This document shows, piece by piece, positions 44,701 through 59,215 of a DNA stretch of 64,000 bases. A program made the translations under genes and the position numbers. Below the pieces are notes generated by a model. The model made no database searches. It saw nothing but the letters and a program-made list of their open reading frames with translations, and was not told where the DNA came from. Each line of letters begins with the position of its first letter. Within the stretch, counting starts at the first letter, position 1. The stretch comes from Ligula intestinalis. Lineage: Eukaryota; Platyhelminthes; Cestoda; Diphyllobothriidea; Diphyllobothriidae. Where the stretch lies: the NCBI GenBank assembly GCA_036362985.1, contig JAYGXS010000009.1, positions 17,201,305 to 17,265,304 of the forward strand, written 5' to 3'.

Positions 44701-47700
44701 AATAGCTAGCCTGTACGCGTGAACGCTTGCTTACTGGGTCGCGGGGATTTCCTGCAGCTATGCCACACTTCGAATCACGCCTCTCCAGTAGAAGGTCGTG
44801 TTCTCCGTAGTCCATCTGCTTCCCTCTTATTCTTCGTCCCTCTGTGTATACAATATACTGTTCCTTCTGTTCTGGCCTCCATTGACTTCCCCTCCACTAA
44901 GTAATCATGGTCTGAAGAACGCAGTTGTTAGGGCGTAACTTACTTAACCCCCTGCGATAGAGTGACTGAGCGATTCAGTTCCTTCGTACATGTACAGTCT
45001 GAACCGACGGCTTAAAATTTGCAAACCCAGTCACCTTCTAGCAAGCGAGCAATATGTTACTTTGAAATCACTTTGGAAACTGCACTCTACCTGCAGTAAT
45101 GAGAAGACCAGACTTCCAGTCGGAACCACCGGCTTCCAAAACCTCAGAATTGGAGAAAATTGATGAATCTTGGGGAGTGTTTCCAGCGGCTTTGATGACG
45201 GTTTGTTCAGTTGTGTCTAACGGTTCAGCAGACTTTTGCTGTTCAAAGAGGAGAAAATACGTAGGTTATTTTGCAAGGAAAAAAACCTTCATCTCGTAGA
45301 CACAGTAAAAGTGAAGTAAATAGCCCAGTCGATTGTTGAAAAATACCGGCACACGAAAGTCACATGAAAACGAGTGTGAAATGTCCCGGAAGGTCAAATC
45401 GACGTTTTGAAACCCCTCACCGCCTTTAACAACTTTAGCTTTGGGAATTTAAATCTTTTATGTTATGTTGGGGAACCCGTGGGAGAAAATGAAACCTAAT
45501 AAGTAAGAACATGTCCAATTCGTTTGGTCTCCTACCAGCCTTTTCGTTCATACCCACTTCCAGGCAGTTTCTCGCATGTGACAGCTGTCACAAATTCGTT
45601 CTCTGATTGGACAGGTGAACTGAGTCAGTCGAGTGAGATGGAGAAATTCCAGTATCCCAGTCACGCGGAGCTCTTAACTCCCTGACCGGGCATGCTGTCA
45701 TTGGCCAAATAGATCCTCCTGTCGGTGGGCATTGGCAGAAGCGCGCGGCCACTACCTTCGTAGCTGCTTCCAGTTGAGACTCGTCTGATGTGAGTTCGCA
45801 TTATCGTATTTACGCGCCTATGGCCTGCTTAAGTCACTAACACGCATGCCAGATTTCTATTTTGGTTTCCTCTGCATCCTCATTTAGAAATAAACGTCAG
45901 CATAACCTCTAATTCATAATTTTAGAAGACGTTACTCTACGGACTAACGGTCGCAACCCGGCTACCGTAAGGCTAGGAACAACGAGGCATTCATCCCACA
46001 GAATAACACGTGCGCACCTTTCCCACACGGCATGCCATAAACGTGCGCTTGACAAAGTTTCGCAATGGTTATGATGACAGAGCTCTTGTCCGATTTGACA
46101 CACTCATGCTCGCGAGAAGTTACTGAGCCCTTCTAGAACTTTCTCTTTAAGTGGATTGGACAAGAGGCTTGCCAGTCTGGACAAGATGCTATAATTAGAC
46201 GTAGCTTTTTAGGAAACATGACTTGAAAGCTTTGAATACATGTTCATGTGGCCAGTCATTGTCTCGATGTCTCCCGTGTTTGTGGTGGGATAATATTCGG
46301 ACAAGCATGCGTTTCATGTGAATTTTACGTACTAGACCAGGCCATAACCATCCTCACCCTCAAATACAAATTACACATCCGAAGACTTCCTGTACATCAA
46401 CGCAGCTACAAGTAGCAGCATAATTGTTGCAGTTGGCTCTGCCGCTTCCTCCTTACGCTGCACACATTGCTACTACACACATGAAAATCACACATCTGCC
46501 GCTTCGGTCACTTGCGAAGCCATCGCACAGAGACTGGTGAACCAGTGCCTGGGATACTAACGTAAACTCATCGTGATAGCCTCAACTGTTCGCATTGGCC
46601 TCGTTCATTCAAACATCGCATGGACCTACACGGCCACCTGCGGTCAAGCACTGCACACCAGACCAAAACATCATACCTTTCCCTACCAGAGCACGCATCT
46701 ATCATTAATATCTCGAAAATTACACCCCACAGGCTAGTAGTAGGTACCTCTAACGTAAGCGGGAAGTGTGTTTGTGGTGACTAACTCCACCCGAAGTGCA
46801 CTTGCGAACGGTTTTCGTGACTAGCTCAAGTCGAGGTGCATTTGTGAGTGCTTGCTGCTTCCGACCTCTGGAACAGCCAGTCACAGGCCGACTCACAGGG
46901 GACCTCAGGTGACGACTGCTGTGCAAATATTACTTCAGATGCCATCCGCTGGCTTGCGGTTGTGCGGTCGTTTGACAGTCAATTTCCTACTGTCCATTTT
47001 CCCGTTCCTTCTGTACAGAATAAACTCTTCTTACCACTGTAGCCTCCCATGAATTCTTCTCTCTTAAGGAGCCGGGCCTGAAGATCGCAGTTACCAGAGC
47101 TTGACTTACTTAAACCCCAACGATAGGGTCACAGGAAAGTGTGCAATCTCAATGCATATTTCTCACTATAAACAATCCGGCGCGCTTGAGCCTGTCATTG
47201 TGATTTAAAAAGGAAGGTTGCCAACCGGAGGCTCAACTAAGACCTCGCAGTCGGCTCAGTGTGTATTTGTGTGAAGTGGCGGACTGAGAGTCAGATTGCG
47301 ATAGCCCCTTCTTAATATGTCCTCTATGACAACCTCACGACACTAAGATCCAAGTTGCCCGTATGTTTGTGTGAAATTCTAGTGTGTGGTGTGTGAAAGG
47401 TTAGGTTGTGGGGGCCTAAGCCGTGAATGCGTTCAGAACACTACAATCAGCACGCCCAGTTCCGTACAGGAAGAAGAGGGGTAAGACCAGTAGGAGTTGT
47501 TGGCAAAAGTAGCTTATGTAGCCCCACTCATGTACCTTTACTCCCAGCATTTGTCCTGCGAAAACGGTGGTTAGAGTTTTGTAAGGTGGGCCAATAGGAT
47601 ACACAGAGCAGGAAATTTTTAGAAGTGCAAAGTGAAAAAATGTAGTCAAAGTTGCTTCCCGCGGCCGCTGGGAGCAGGTTGTTCCACATGTAAATTGAAC

Positions 47701-50700
47701 GTGTGCGCGGCGCTTCGCGCCGCGGACTATACTAATCTAAATCCAGAATGGTAAGTTGAAGTAGATGGCGACCTTAGCAACATTTCAATTTTTTGGAAAT
47801 TCAATAAACCTGTAATTTGATAAGCGGTTTTTTCCGCAATAAGTTAAATGATAATACAGATTATGAAAATCTGCAGATATAAATCTAAATACAGTAAAAT
47901 AAAATGCATTAAGCATTTTAAGCATATTCCACTGCGTTAACTCATTTCCCGCCCATAACCACCGTTTTCGTAGGAAAACATGCAGGTTGTAGGTATTAAT
48001 AAGTGGGGCTACATAAGCTACTGTTGCCGAGTTGTTTATTGTGTACAGGAACTCAGCGGTGGTCTGAATCCCAGACGCGCGACAGGCGCCGGGTCCTGCA
48101 CGCGCGCACGTCTGCGTGCTGTGAGCGTTAGTGAATAAACGTCATGCGAGAGTGAGTCACTGAGGCTCGATTAACTACTTGACCAATAGAAGTCGACGGG
48201 ACCTGTGATTGGCTGGTCCAGTAGGAGATAGAGTAGGGAAGTCACGTGCGCTATGCGGGCTTGGCGCCAACGCTACAAGGTCATGCATGTGGTACCAACT
48301 CACTAGTAATGTCAGCCACTACCACTGCAACAGCCAGCCTTGCATGTGTTCAAGTGCAGTGGCCGACCGGTAGAGTTAGGCTGCAATGCCCCCTTCTTAC
48401 TGTAACCTCTATGGTACTCACAAACAGTTGGATCCGAAGCGATATTGTGACACACTTAGGTGCAAGTTACAGCCGCACCAGACACCCGCGCCCTCTGGGG
48501 AAAAGGAGGAGGGGTGCGATAGATGCTACACAAGCCTACGCTTACTAAATATAATCAACACCTCCCTGCGTCCAACCTGTTGTGGGGAACACTGGGCACC
48601 TCGTCGGAAACGACGACCAAACTGTAACTTTTGTCAACTTTATAAATTTATAGTTGGAAGACGTAAAATCATGTGTAGATTAAACCATATCTTTAAAAAT
48701 GTAGACTGCAAATAAAGTTGGTATTCGTTGTTCCCTACCAACCATTGACAGATACCGAGGAGGCCTTTTGATTCCTCCCTTGTTCAAAACCCCTTGTAGA
48801 ATGGGTTTTAAACAACAAGCGCAAGGAATGGGCTTAATCCTGTCAGCATAATGACCTTTAAAGCGAATGCGTAACTATTGGGAATGGCTTCCCTCCAGTA
48901 ATCGCACAGAAAGGTACCCGAATGAGCTGCCAGGCTGCTGCCATTAGAGCCTGTATCTGAACAGTGGCTATCGATTTCTCCTCAAATCTGATTTGTTTAT
49001 GTACCTGACACTTCCTCATCAAGCGGATCAATAAATATATACGGTTTTTGTAAGAATGACGCGCGAATTATTCAGACAGCTCACCCATAGCCGATTGCCT
49101 TCTCTTCCTCTCGCGCGCTGGCTTAGCGAATAACAGTCGGGAAAGCCCACAGTTCATGTCAATTACAAATACCAGGCGCGGTTCATAACAATAACCAGGT
49201 TGGGAATAGTAATGAATCAAAATGAATTACCTCAGTCGGAGCGGAACTCTCATTGCCAGCTGACTTTTGGTGCTCCTTCAACTTCATTGGGGTCCACTCC
49301 TCCAGAAGGCTTTCAGTTTCAGAAATTTCACCCGCGTCACCTGAGGACGAGGCCGGCAATTCCTCCTCCTCCTCACCAGCCTGACTCGGCTGAGCAACAT
49401 CCTCTTTAGCGCTGTCGGTGGTCTGCTTTGCAGTGGTCCCTTCTCCTTCCTCCTCAACATCTCCTTTCGCCTTCTCCGCTGCCTCCTTGCTTCCATACAG
49501 CCAGTCAATATCCTCTGGCTTGACAATGATGTTCTCGGTTGGCAGGCCTTTGGCCGCAGCCTCTTCTCGCAGCTCTTTTTGGCGTCTTGCGGCTTCTGCC
49601 TCTTTTCGCTTTCTCGTTAGCCCTGTAAGATAGAAACAGTACAATTATATACACTTGCGGTTTCAGTGGGGAGATATAAAGCCTAATCTTCTGACAGCAT
49701 TAAAAATGTGACAGATGACCCGAACTGACCCAATTCCTCGCCCATGGCTTAATCTGTCGCGGCTGCACAAACGCCAGCGCCTGTCTACCCCAACCCCGGC
49801 TGGCCAATCACCTCTCTGAGGCTGACTCACAAATGACCGCGCTATAGACGCTGTGATAACTCTCGCGCTCTCACACTTCGGACACCGGGACCCTCGCGGT
49901 TGGTTGTACACTCGTCTGACTCTCAACTTCCTCTTATCTCTTCTCCACTACCGCTGTACAGAATACACTATGATACACTATGAGCAAAGCGGAACTTAAT
50001 TTTTCCTCTACAAGATTGGCGAAACACATGCATTCATCATATTCCCGATCTCAACCGACAAAGCAAGGAGCCCGTAGACTAGTGGTAGGATATTGAACTC
50101 AATGACCAAAGTTCTCGGGTTCAAATCTTCGGGGGTCCCATGCTTGAGATTGAGTGTGACTGGCTGATGATGGCTAACAAGCCATAAATGGCCATTTCGG
50201 TCTCCCAATGCTTTATTGGATCCATTTGATCAGAATACATTATTCCTCCCATCTGGCGCCTCACTTCTTTCGCACGCGGAACTAGGCCTGAAGATCAAAG
50301 TGGTAAGGGTCTTCCCTATTAGTTTAAACCACTGTGATAGACTTAGTCAAGAAGTCAAAAGCAGAATGGCAGTTAAACTGTCGTATCCGACGAAGTTCGC
50401 CTGGTAACCCACAGCATGGTGGCTCAGGGACGACGACTTTTGTGTGCATAAGGTTTTGGCAAAAATAGACTTGCATTGCATCTACTACGCTCTTACCTTC
50501 TCCCACAATTGGCCCCGTTGTCACGACGAAGTCAAGAAGACCGAAGTTGGGAGAGAGCGTCGGTGATAGGCACGTTTAGAGCAGCTCCTAATTGTGCCAC
50601 CACACCTGGCACAGATTCCAGGGCGTGGGAGTGCCACGGAGACGACATTACTAAAGGGTGATTCCAGCCTGACTCTCCATCAGTTAAACACAGGGTGGGA

Positions 50701-53700
50701 TGACTTCGCGGTCAGATTCATCCCTTTAGTTGGCAACCTTCCAAGTTACGGCTTTAAGCACCCTGTGACAACTTCAAACGCTTCAGATTGTTTATAGTGA
50801 GGAAAATGTACTGAGCTGGCAACCTCACCCTATATTCCCATCCTCAGGCCTCAGTCACTGCCCCGGCAGCTGTGGATGATGGGGCCAAATGGACCCTAAT
50901 AGCATTGCGCGCGTTAGCGTAATACGCAAACGCGCGTTTCACGCGTGCTTGGTTGTCGTTGGCTGGGATAATGACGTAATCGATAGGTGATTGGCTTACG
51001 ATTTTTTGCATGCTCCGCGAGCGGCGGACGCGTGCCCGCAGCTGGTGAGTGCCTACAGATGTGGCAGTGGCGCCATTGTGACGTGGCGCAATCTGCTGAT
51101 GACATCTGCAAGCGAGCTCTCGTTACTGCGGCTGAAAATCCGGTAAATCTGTTGTTTTTTGCCGTTTTCTTCAGCATGTGGAAACCACCATCAAAGCGAA
51201 CTTTAAGAAGACGTGCTTTGCGCGGATATCTTAAAGATTTACGTGAAATCGAGCAAGAAGCAAGGTTGATGACGAGATTGCCAGACTCTCTTGACTCTTC
51301 TTGCAGTTATTCATCTGAAGGATCTGACTGTAGCACATCATCGTGGGAGGAAGGTAGTATCTCGATGACTTTGAGCACCAAACTGGATGGTCTTGGCAGG
51401 TAAGTTTTACTTGTATGTAGTTATATGTATCTATGTACCTGAATAAACATATGCAACTTCCAACTATGCTGAAAGCGACTTCTGCCTTGTAAGCTTACTG
51501 GTATCGAAGTGAGCTTCAGTTTAACAGGCGCTATAAGCGACCTTTCTATTTCAGACGTGTCTCAGTCAAACTCGCAACACAGACGATCGAAAAGACCGAG
51601 AAGGGCCTCACGTGCCCTGAGGGACAGTGAAGACGGGATATCATACTCTTCTCAGTCAGTAAACTAAGTTTATTTCACCAACTTCAGAAACTGAGCGTAC
51701 TTAGTGAATCCAGTTCGGATTCAATGACAATGTCACCTTCCGCACGTGCCGGTTAGGTACGGAGGCTAAACAGCTTGTAAGTGAGAGTTTTCAGCGGCTT
51801 ATGTGGCGGCAGTCTGTCTCTGTCCGCCGATAGGGTTTTCAAATCCCTATTTGCCAATGAAGTGACAGATTGGCTACGTTTTCACGGGCGCTTGGTCCAT
51901 CAAACGTCTTTTGAAAACTCTGAACTGCATGCAATTGTCACCGGTAAGAACATACCATTTCTGCTATGACAATCTTCAACGCAGAGGTACGCGAACAGAG
52001 ATGCCGAATTCTCAATGACGCGAGGATTGAGATACCGAGGGCCTTAAAAGTTGCCTTCAAACGTGCCCACGATCGGCATCAGCAGCATAGTGGGCGGTGT
52101 CGACAATCTACAAACCGAAAGGGTGAGTCAACTTATGCACTCAACCTTGTCACTCTCTGTTATGTTACGTTTCTCTGCGTCTAAATTTCCTAATGTCCTC
52201 CTTTCAGACGTACGACGCAACAATGACGACGACGATGCGCCAGGGCCTTACGGGCTACCAGCTACCATGAAATCCACAGTGTTGCGTTCGGGTAGCTGAG
52301 AATTCTGAAAAAGCGCCCAACGAAACTTTTTTATTTTTTGTACCATAATATTCTTAAACCGCTTTTTTTATTAATATACATATATAACTAAACAAACAGT
52401 CTTCAAAAAAAGTAATATTTCGCTGCGTTTGGAAAACATTGGGAGGCCTTCGCAGAAAAGGAGGTAACCCCTGTCCGGATAAAAAAATGAAACTCGATTT
52501 TTCGAGCTTCAAGCGCGCAAAGGCGGGCTCGCTTGAAGCTAGTTTTTCCGAGCTCGAAACGAGCTCGAACAAGCGGCCAAATCGAGCTCAATTCGAGCTC
52601 GATTTTTCGAGTTCGGGAGTTCGAAACGAGCTCGATTCGAGCTCGTTTTGCTATTAGAGGAGTACAGAATGAATGAATAGTAGTTTCTACCAGACAAAGC
52701 GAAGCTTCTGGACTGACGCTGATCATAAAGCATTGATTGCACTGATAGCGTTGAGTCACTAACTGGAAATAGACCAAACCCGTGGTGAGGTCTGAAGCCA
52801 CGTTGACTATCGGGCCTGAAGCAAAAATAGCGAAATATTTAGCCTTGCTTATGATCAAAAAGGACACTAAACTTAATCCCTACTGGCGTTGGCGTTCTTC
52901 GCGACAGGGTTGACAGTGTACGCAAGTCACGCAGATTATACGGCCTGATGCATACCTCCAATGCGAAAATATCTCTGTCTATAATCTTGAAGCTGATGAG
53001 TTAAACAGTTGTACGCAGCATTGAATAAGTAGCTCAGTTGGATAGAGCGTTGGTCGTCCCAAAGCCTTCCGCTTCTTGGCATGGGATTGAATCCAACTGA
53101 GGCCGCCACTTCTTTTAAAAACGAGTCAAATGAATTTGGACGATGCTGACAGATCAACGATCCGCATTCACACTCGTTGATTCAATAACACAGGGGTGAA
53201 CACTACTCATAAGATGCAGGTGACTACGCCAATCAGAAAAGAATGCAAACAGCTGCAGCTTGCTGGGGATTGGTGGAATCTATGCAGCCATTTTTGCAAT
53301 GGTTGCCTCGAAATAAGTAACCGCCCAATCAAATAAGATTGACTGAAGTAATATTCAGCCGAGGCAACTCTTGAAAAATACTTCAGTTAATATTTGAAGA
53401 ACACCGCTTGCAGAAACTAAAAGACAAAAGCAAAGCATCGAGTTATCAAAATTCATCCTAAGGTGATATGCTAACCGCCGACTAAAAGAAAGTAATGAGG
53501 CATCTTAAAGAAGATTAACTATGTTGGCTGTAGTTTTCTTTCGAACACTTCATTTCATAAGGATTGCTTTACTTATCTGTCTTCTACGGCGTTTTTCTAG
53601 GTACTCTGCTGTAGAAGATTTACTCATTGAAATAATAAGATACTGCTACGACCCGCACCTGGTACTTCCAATCAGCACAAACGGTTCGCAAGTGCCCGAA

Positions 53701-54134
53701 AGAGAGAAAAGACCAGTCGGCCAGAGAGCGTGTGTACTTAGACAAAGCAATTTCCAGCAAGTCAGCGCAAGTCACTCTTATCGCACGCTGGGGGTATTTA
53801 TTAAGTCCGCTCGATGAGCAGGCGTCGAGACATGGGAACAGTCAGCTATGAGGAAAAATCGATAACCACGGCGCCCTCACGACAGTGGCGTAAGTTGCAC
53901 TCGTGGCCTTCCTGTGATGAGTACTCATGGGAATGGGCGCATTCCCAACAAGTACGATCAGAAAAAACCGGTATCTCAATTAAGTTCTGAGGGGCTGGAA
54001 GTCCTTGAGGAAAGTGATCAGAGGGATCTGAAAGAAGATTATACGAAAGTATTCAGGCAACTTACAATTCACACTGTCTGTGATTTTTTTGTGTTCAGCT
54101 TCATTAATTTCCTGTCTGACGCGAGATTCCTCCT
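32754..54134 (-). CDS. Unidentified acidic/coiled-coil protein, 8 exons found, 5' end missing
   Basis: Exons in transcript order (plus coordinates): 54066-54134, 49231-49622, 45091-45238, 37859-37928, 37179-37291, 36754-36813, 35952-35989, 32754-33008. All have GT-AG borders and the phases match at every junction, giving 381 codons plus stop. The first exon starts in phase 1, so more lies upstream. The product begins with a charged helix (EESRVRQEINEAEHKKITDS, then RKRKEAEAARRQKELREEAA), has IIVKPEDIDWLYGSKEAAEK, a long Glu/Ser/Thr-rich region, ETWLGKIDGKRLAHETIPGL, DTVEEFINIYGEE and the C-terminus MNENFAPYLNRAYMN. There is no membrane segment. I do not recognise the family. The 37859 donor (GTGGAC) was selected by phase over a stronger GTTCGT. 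Very long introns (up to 7.2 kb) hold PLEs and repeats. Confidence 0.7.
33009..35951 (-). other. Intron of the minus-strand gene; no nested gene seen
   Basis: 2.9 kb of AT-rich DNA between the last two exons. Scattered short frames, none protein-like. Confidence 0.5.
37929..39880 (-). other. Intron part; no feature recognised
   Basis: Within the 7.2-kb intron between 37928 and 45091. No transposon domain or tRNA box is seen before the PLE composite begins near 39890. Confidence 0.4.
40060..41752 (-). pseudogene. PLE reverse transcriptase and decayed GIY-YIG region
   Basis: The minus strand starts within the RT: MKHLLNQMSKTLAKLK, PTLARFHGLQKVHKENIPLR, then after a break QLAIDVMGQLLNERYDE, GTLMGSPLSDLIAEM and a catalytic box CYVDDTFVVV, followed by NNQLPFLDVLVRQ and NQVLHFNSNHPMFQKRSCVR. 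The linker reads WKAIPYIKGVLKQSHDC. The GIY-YIG part (40060-40600) has several stops. It belongs to a third PLE lineage, nearer to the 8.2-kb family (SCVR-LF-RVETHCS) than to the 27-kb element. Confidence 0.8.
40153..40185. repeat. Short tandem repeat, GCCGGTTCTTA x3
   Basis: Three consecutive 11-bp units in the left arm. The matching place in the right arm (near 42055) has a single unit, so the expansion happened after the duplication. Confidence 0.7.
41753..42210 (+). pseudogene. Inverted partial PLE copy: GIY-YIG C-terminal half
   Basis: The plus frame reads REHKRVAQKLDPNSQLAAHM, GETGHKCDIQGATIIGRGNS and LTLEAWFSDANSVNRHLDL. This is the same sequence as the minus-strand 40110-40463 region but with fewer disabling changes. 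Confidence 0.75.
42289..42357 (-). ncRNA. Hammerhead ribozyme, left end of palindrome
   Basis: The minus strand carries outer stem GCAAA/UUUGC, inner stem I GCAG/CUGC, CUGACGA, a G-C pair closing the CCGUCA loop, GAAA and an A/U-rich stem III of at least 7 bp with a GAUC-containing loop. It mirrors the copy at 43200. Confidence 0.78.
42533..42860 (-). pseudogene. PLE GIY-YIG endonuclease domain (minus arm)
   Basis: The open frame reads NCVYEFTCTCGCKYIGRTQR, TRAAEHLPSWLFKQENKVPR, SSITEHLLDSGHSVDP and RTNRTLRYMEAAYIRREKPD, ending QLPWGP near 42537. It is close kin of the C-terminus of the intact element at 27 kb. The RT is missing. Confidence 0.85.
42870..43022 (+). pseudogene. PLE endonuclease C-terminal tail (plus arm)
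   Basis: The plus frame gives KKSFRVLVRARTNRTLRYME, AAYIRREKPDLCKQLEHVAN and LQLPWGP, identical in content to the minus copy's tail. The GIY-YIG core is absent. Confidence 0.8.
43200..43268 (+). ncRNA. Hammerhead ribozyme, right end of palindrome
   Basis: Outer stem GCAAA (43200-43204)/UUUGC (43264-43268). Stem I GCAG (43213-43216)/CUGC (43256-43259). CUGACGA is at 43217-43223. G43224-C43231 closes the CCGUCA loop. GAAA is at 43232-43235. Stem III AUUUAUUU/AAAUAAAU is 8 bp with a CAUC loop. The expected cleavage base is U43255. The long stem III is more stable than in the 27-kb element. Confidence 0.8.
43605..43676. repeat. Imperfect hairpin
   Basis: GGTCCTAGGTC (43609-43619) pairs with GACCTAGGACC (43664-43674), with further pairing of AAAGGGT and ACCCTTT inside. 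Function unknown. Confidence 0.6.
44563..45000 (+). repeat. Interspersed repeat family R1, copy 1
   Basis: It shares an ordered series of blocks with 46770-47110 and 63655-64000: GTGACTAGCTCGC-TCGAAGTG, CAGCCAATCACAG, CTTCTGGGC-GACGACGAA, then a TGTGTATACAATATACT-like end. Non-coding; perhaps a SINE or MITE. Confidence 0.6.
46770..47110 (+). repeat. Interspersed repeat family R1, copy 2
   Basis: The blocks GTGACTAGCTCAAGTCGAGG, GGAACAGCCAGTCACAGG and TACAGAATAAACTCTTC appear in the same order as in copy 1. The related block at 49740-49990 (GGCCAATCAC ... TGTACAGAATACACTATG) may be a further copy. Confidence 0.55.
47120..49225. other. Intron of the minus-strand gene; no feature recognised
   Basis: I see no coding potential. 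The CTTCGCGCCGCGG stretch near 47710 is GC-rich but not otherwise informative. Confidence 0.35.
50068..50220 (+). repeat. tRNA-derived SINE, second family
   Basis: The A-box-like GTAGACTAGTGGTAGGAT and B-box-like GGGTTCAAATCTTCG are followed by a body containing GACTGGCTGATGATGGC. The head and body order match 60088-60240. Confidence 0.55.
51176..52262 (+). CDS. Multi-exon gene or gene remnant, possibly DUF4806-like
   Basis: First exon 51176-51399: ATG, a basic start MWKPPSKRTLRRRALRGYLK, then a Ser-rich acidic stretch, ending at a CAG|GTAAGT donor. Later candidate exons: from 51555 (protein-like in the frame DVSQSNSQHRRSKRPRR), from about 51690 (KLSVLSESSSDSMTMS), about 51795-51943 (RVFKSLFANEVTDWLRF ... 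NSELHAIVT), 51985-52124 (VREQRCRILNDARIEIPRAL ... STNRK) and from 52208. The introns at 51660 (29 nt) and 51944-51984 (41 nt) are micro-introns with GT-AG ends. The FKSLFANEV-W-F segment reminds me of the DUF4806 domain common in mobile-element-associated proteins; this is a weak match by eye. Phase at the first junction and around 51740 is unresolved, so the gene may be broken. Confidence 0.4.
51944..51984 (+). other. 41-nt micro-intron
   Basis: GTAAGAAC...CAACGCAG. Removing it joins HAIVT to VREQRCRILNDARIEIPRAL in frame; reading through would hit a stop after IPFLL. Confidence 0.6.
52550..52644. repeat. Cluster of six GAGCTC palindromes
   Basis: GAGCTC occurs at 52550, 52561, 52584, 52595, 52628 and 52639, most within TCGAGCTCG(A). 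The flank 52500-52545 has degenerate versions. The spacing of 11 bp between paired sites occurs three times. Confidence 0.85.
53015..53110 (+). repeat. tRNA-derived SINE head (lone)
   Basis: A box TAGCTCAGTTGGATAGAGCG, degenerate B box GGATTGAATCC and CAACTGAGGCCGCC match the main SINE family head. The SINE body is not evident. Confidence 0.55.
53665..53785 (+). repeat. Second copy of the 11710 repeat
   Basis: It shares GAAAAGACCAGTCGGCCAGA and AGCAAGTCAGC-CAAGTC with 11770-11835. Confidence 0.5.
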
Positions 54135-57870
<3,736 letters not shown>

Positions 57871-57876
57871 CTGTAC

Positions 57877-58330
57877 ATGAAGAATGTATCGGAGGCAGTC
57901 GGCTGCTTTCTCACTCCACTTGGATTTGGAGTTGCGCACAGGCCAGAAGCAACCATCAGGCGGCGGGTCATCAGACCGAAAGACCCACTGCCACGGCAGG
58001 AAACGGCTAGTCTTTTACCCGATCTGCTGCAAATGTGGACAAAACAACTACGTGGGGGAAACCGGGAGATTTCTCCGAACGCAAATGGCTGAGCATGCAG
58101 CGGCGATGAGGAGGAAGGACGCTAACTCCCCAGATTGCAGCTCAATCGACGGGACCTGACCATATTGGCAAGTTAAACGAGGCCAAAATCTTCGCAAGAG
58201 GTGACAATCGCGTGAGCCGCAAGCTGCTTAAGTTATGGTTCTTAGGTCCACAGCCAATCAACAAGTGCAAATATTGCCTTTCCCATACTCAGTACTGATA
58301 CATTGTTTGAGCAAGAGAATCAGTCGCACG
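57877..58330 (+). pseudogene. PLE GIY-YIG fragment with frameshift
   Basis: It reads MKNVSEAVGCFLTPLGFGVA and HRPEATIRRRVIRPKDPLPR, then shifts frame to CCKCGQNNYVGETGRFLRTQ, MAEHAAAMRRKDANS, a stop, and later QPINKCKYC-like sequence. Same family as 8183-9178. Confidence 0.75.
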
Positions 58331-58421
58331 GAAAGATTCGGGCCCAGCAATAACTCGGATGACAGCGAAAATAATTGTTATAATTCATCTTGTGCTCACC
58401 AGAATAAATTTCGAGGTTTGC

Positions 58422-58460
58422 CGACGTTTCAGACAGCTGGGCTTGCTGTCCTTTGTCAAA
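58422..58460 (-). ncRNA. Hammerhead-like PLE tail motif (minus)
   Basis: The minus strand has TTTTGACAAA, stem GGACAGC/GCTGTCT, then GAAACGTCGG. It lies in a ~95-bp segment (58375-58470) that is inverted relative to 59205-59300. Confidence 0.45.
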
Positions 58461-58502
58461 ACGCTGACGTAACAGAGGAAGAGCAGCAAATCCACATCCG
58501 GA

Positions 58503-59215
58503 AGTCTGGAGGGCCATTCCCTACATAAAAGAAGTTTCCGATGCAGTCTCCCGACTGTTACAACCCGCTTTAGTAGGTATAGCCCATCAACCTCAGGAGA
58601 CAATGCGCCGGCGAGTGATGCAACCTAAATACAGACTGCCCCTTATTGAAACCACCGCAGTTGTCTACAAAAAAGTTGCAACGCTGGAAACTGTAATTAC
58701 TTTGGCGAAACAGGACACAAATTGCAGACCCGCCTACAAGAACACAAAGCGGCGGCCTGGAGACCAGACCCTAACTCGCAGATTTCCACACATATGAGCG
58801 AGACTGGCCACGTCTTCGATATCTAAGTAACGACCATCGTAAGCCGAAGAGCCTTAAAAGCTGAAAGATTGATGCTTGAGGTCTAGTATTCATACGCCAA
58901 TTCTGTCAACAGGCCTCTGGACCTCCCTGCGGCCTACAACGTCCTGTGCCATTACGTAAGTAAAGGACAGGGCGCGGTCAACGTCGAGTCAGAATATGCA
59001 GACAAAGACGGCCCTGTGAAGAAACTGCCGGAAGAGGGACTAAGATTGCCAGCATCCTCTACCGTGGAGACAGAACAAACCACCAATTGCCGTCACGCTA
59101 AGTTCAAATCCCAAACAAGGCCAAACAGTGAACGGAGAAAAATCGATCAGCCCAAGGCTAACACTTACAGCCGCAACTACAAACTGCTGATCCATAACAG
59201 TCAGTATTCACTTTG
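58503..59215 (+). pseudogene. PLE linker and GIY-YIG remnant
   Basis: It begins VWRAIPYIKEVSDAVSRLLQ and HQPQETMRRRVMQPKYRLPL, then degenerates through stops. The WKAIPYIK and RRRVMQPK motifs link it to the 40-41.7 kb lineage. Between 58870 and 58970 the LPAAYNVL-like end matches 41960. Confidence 0.65.
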
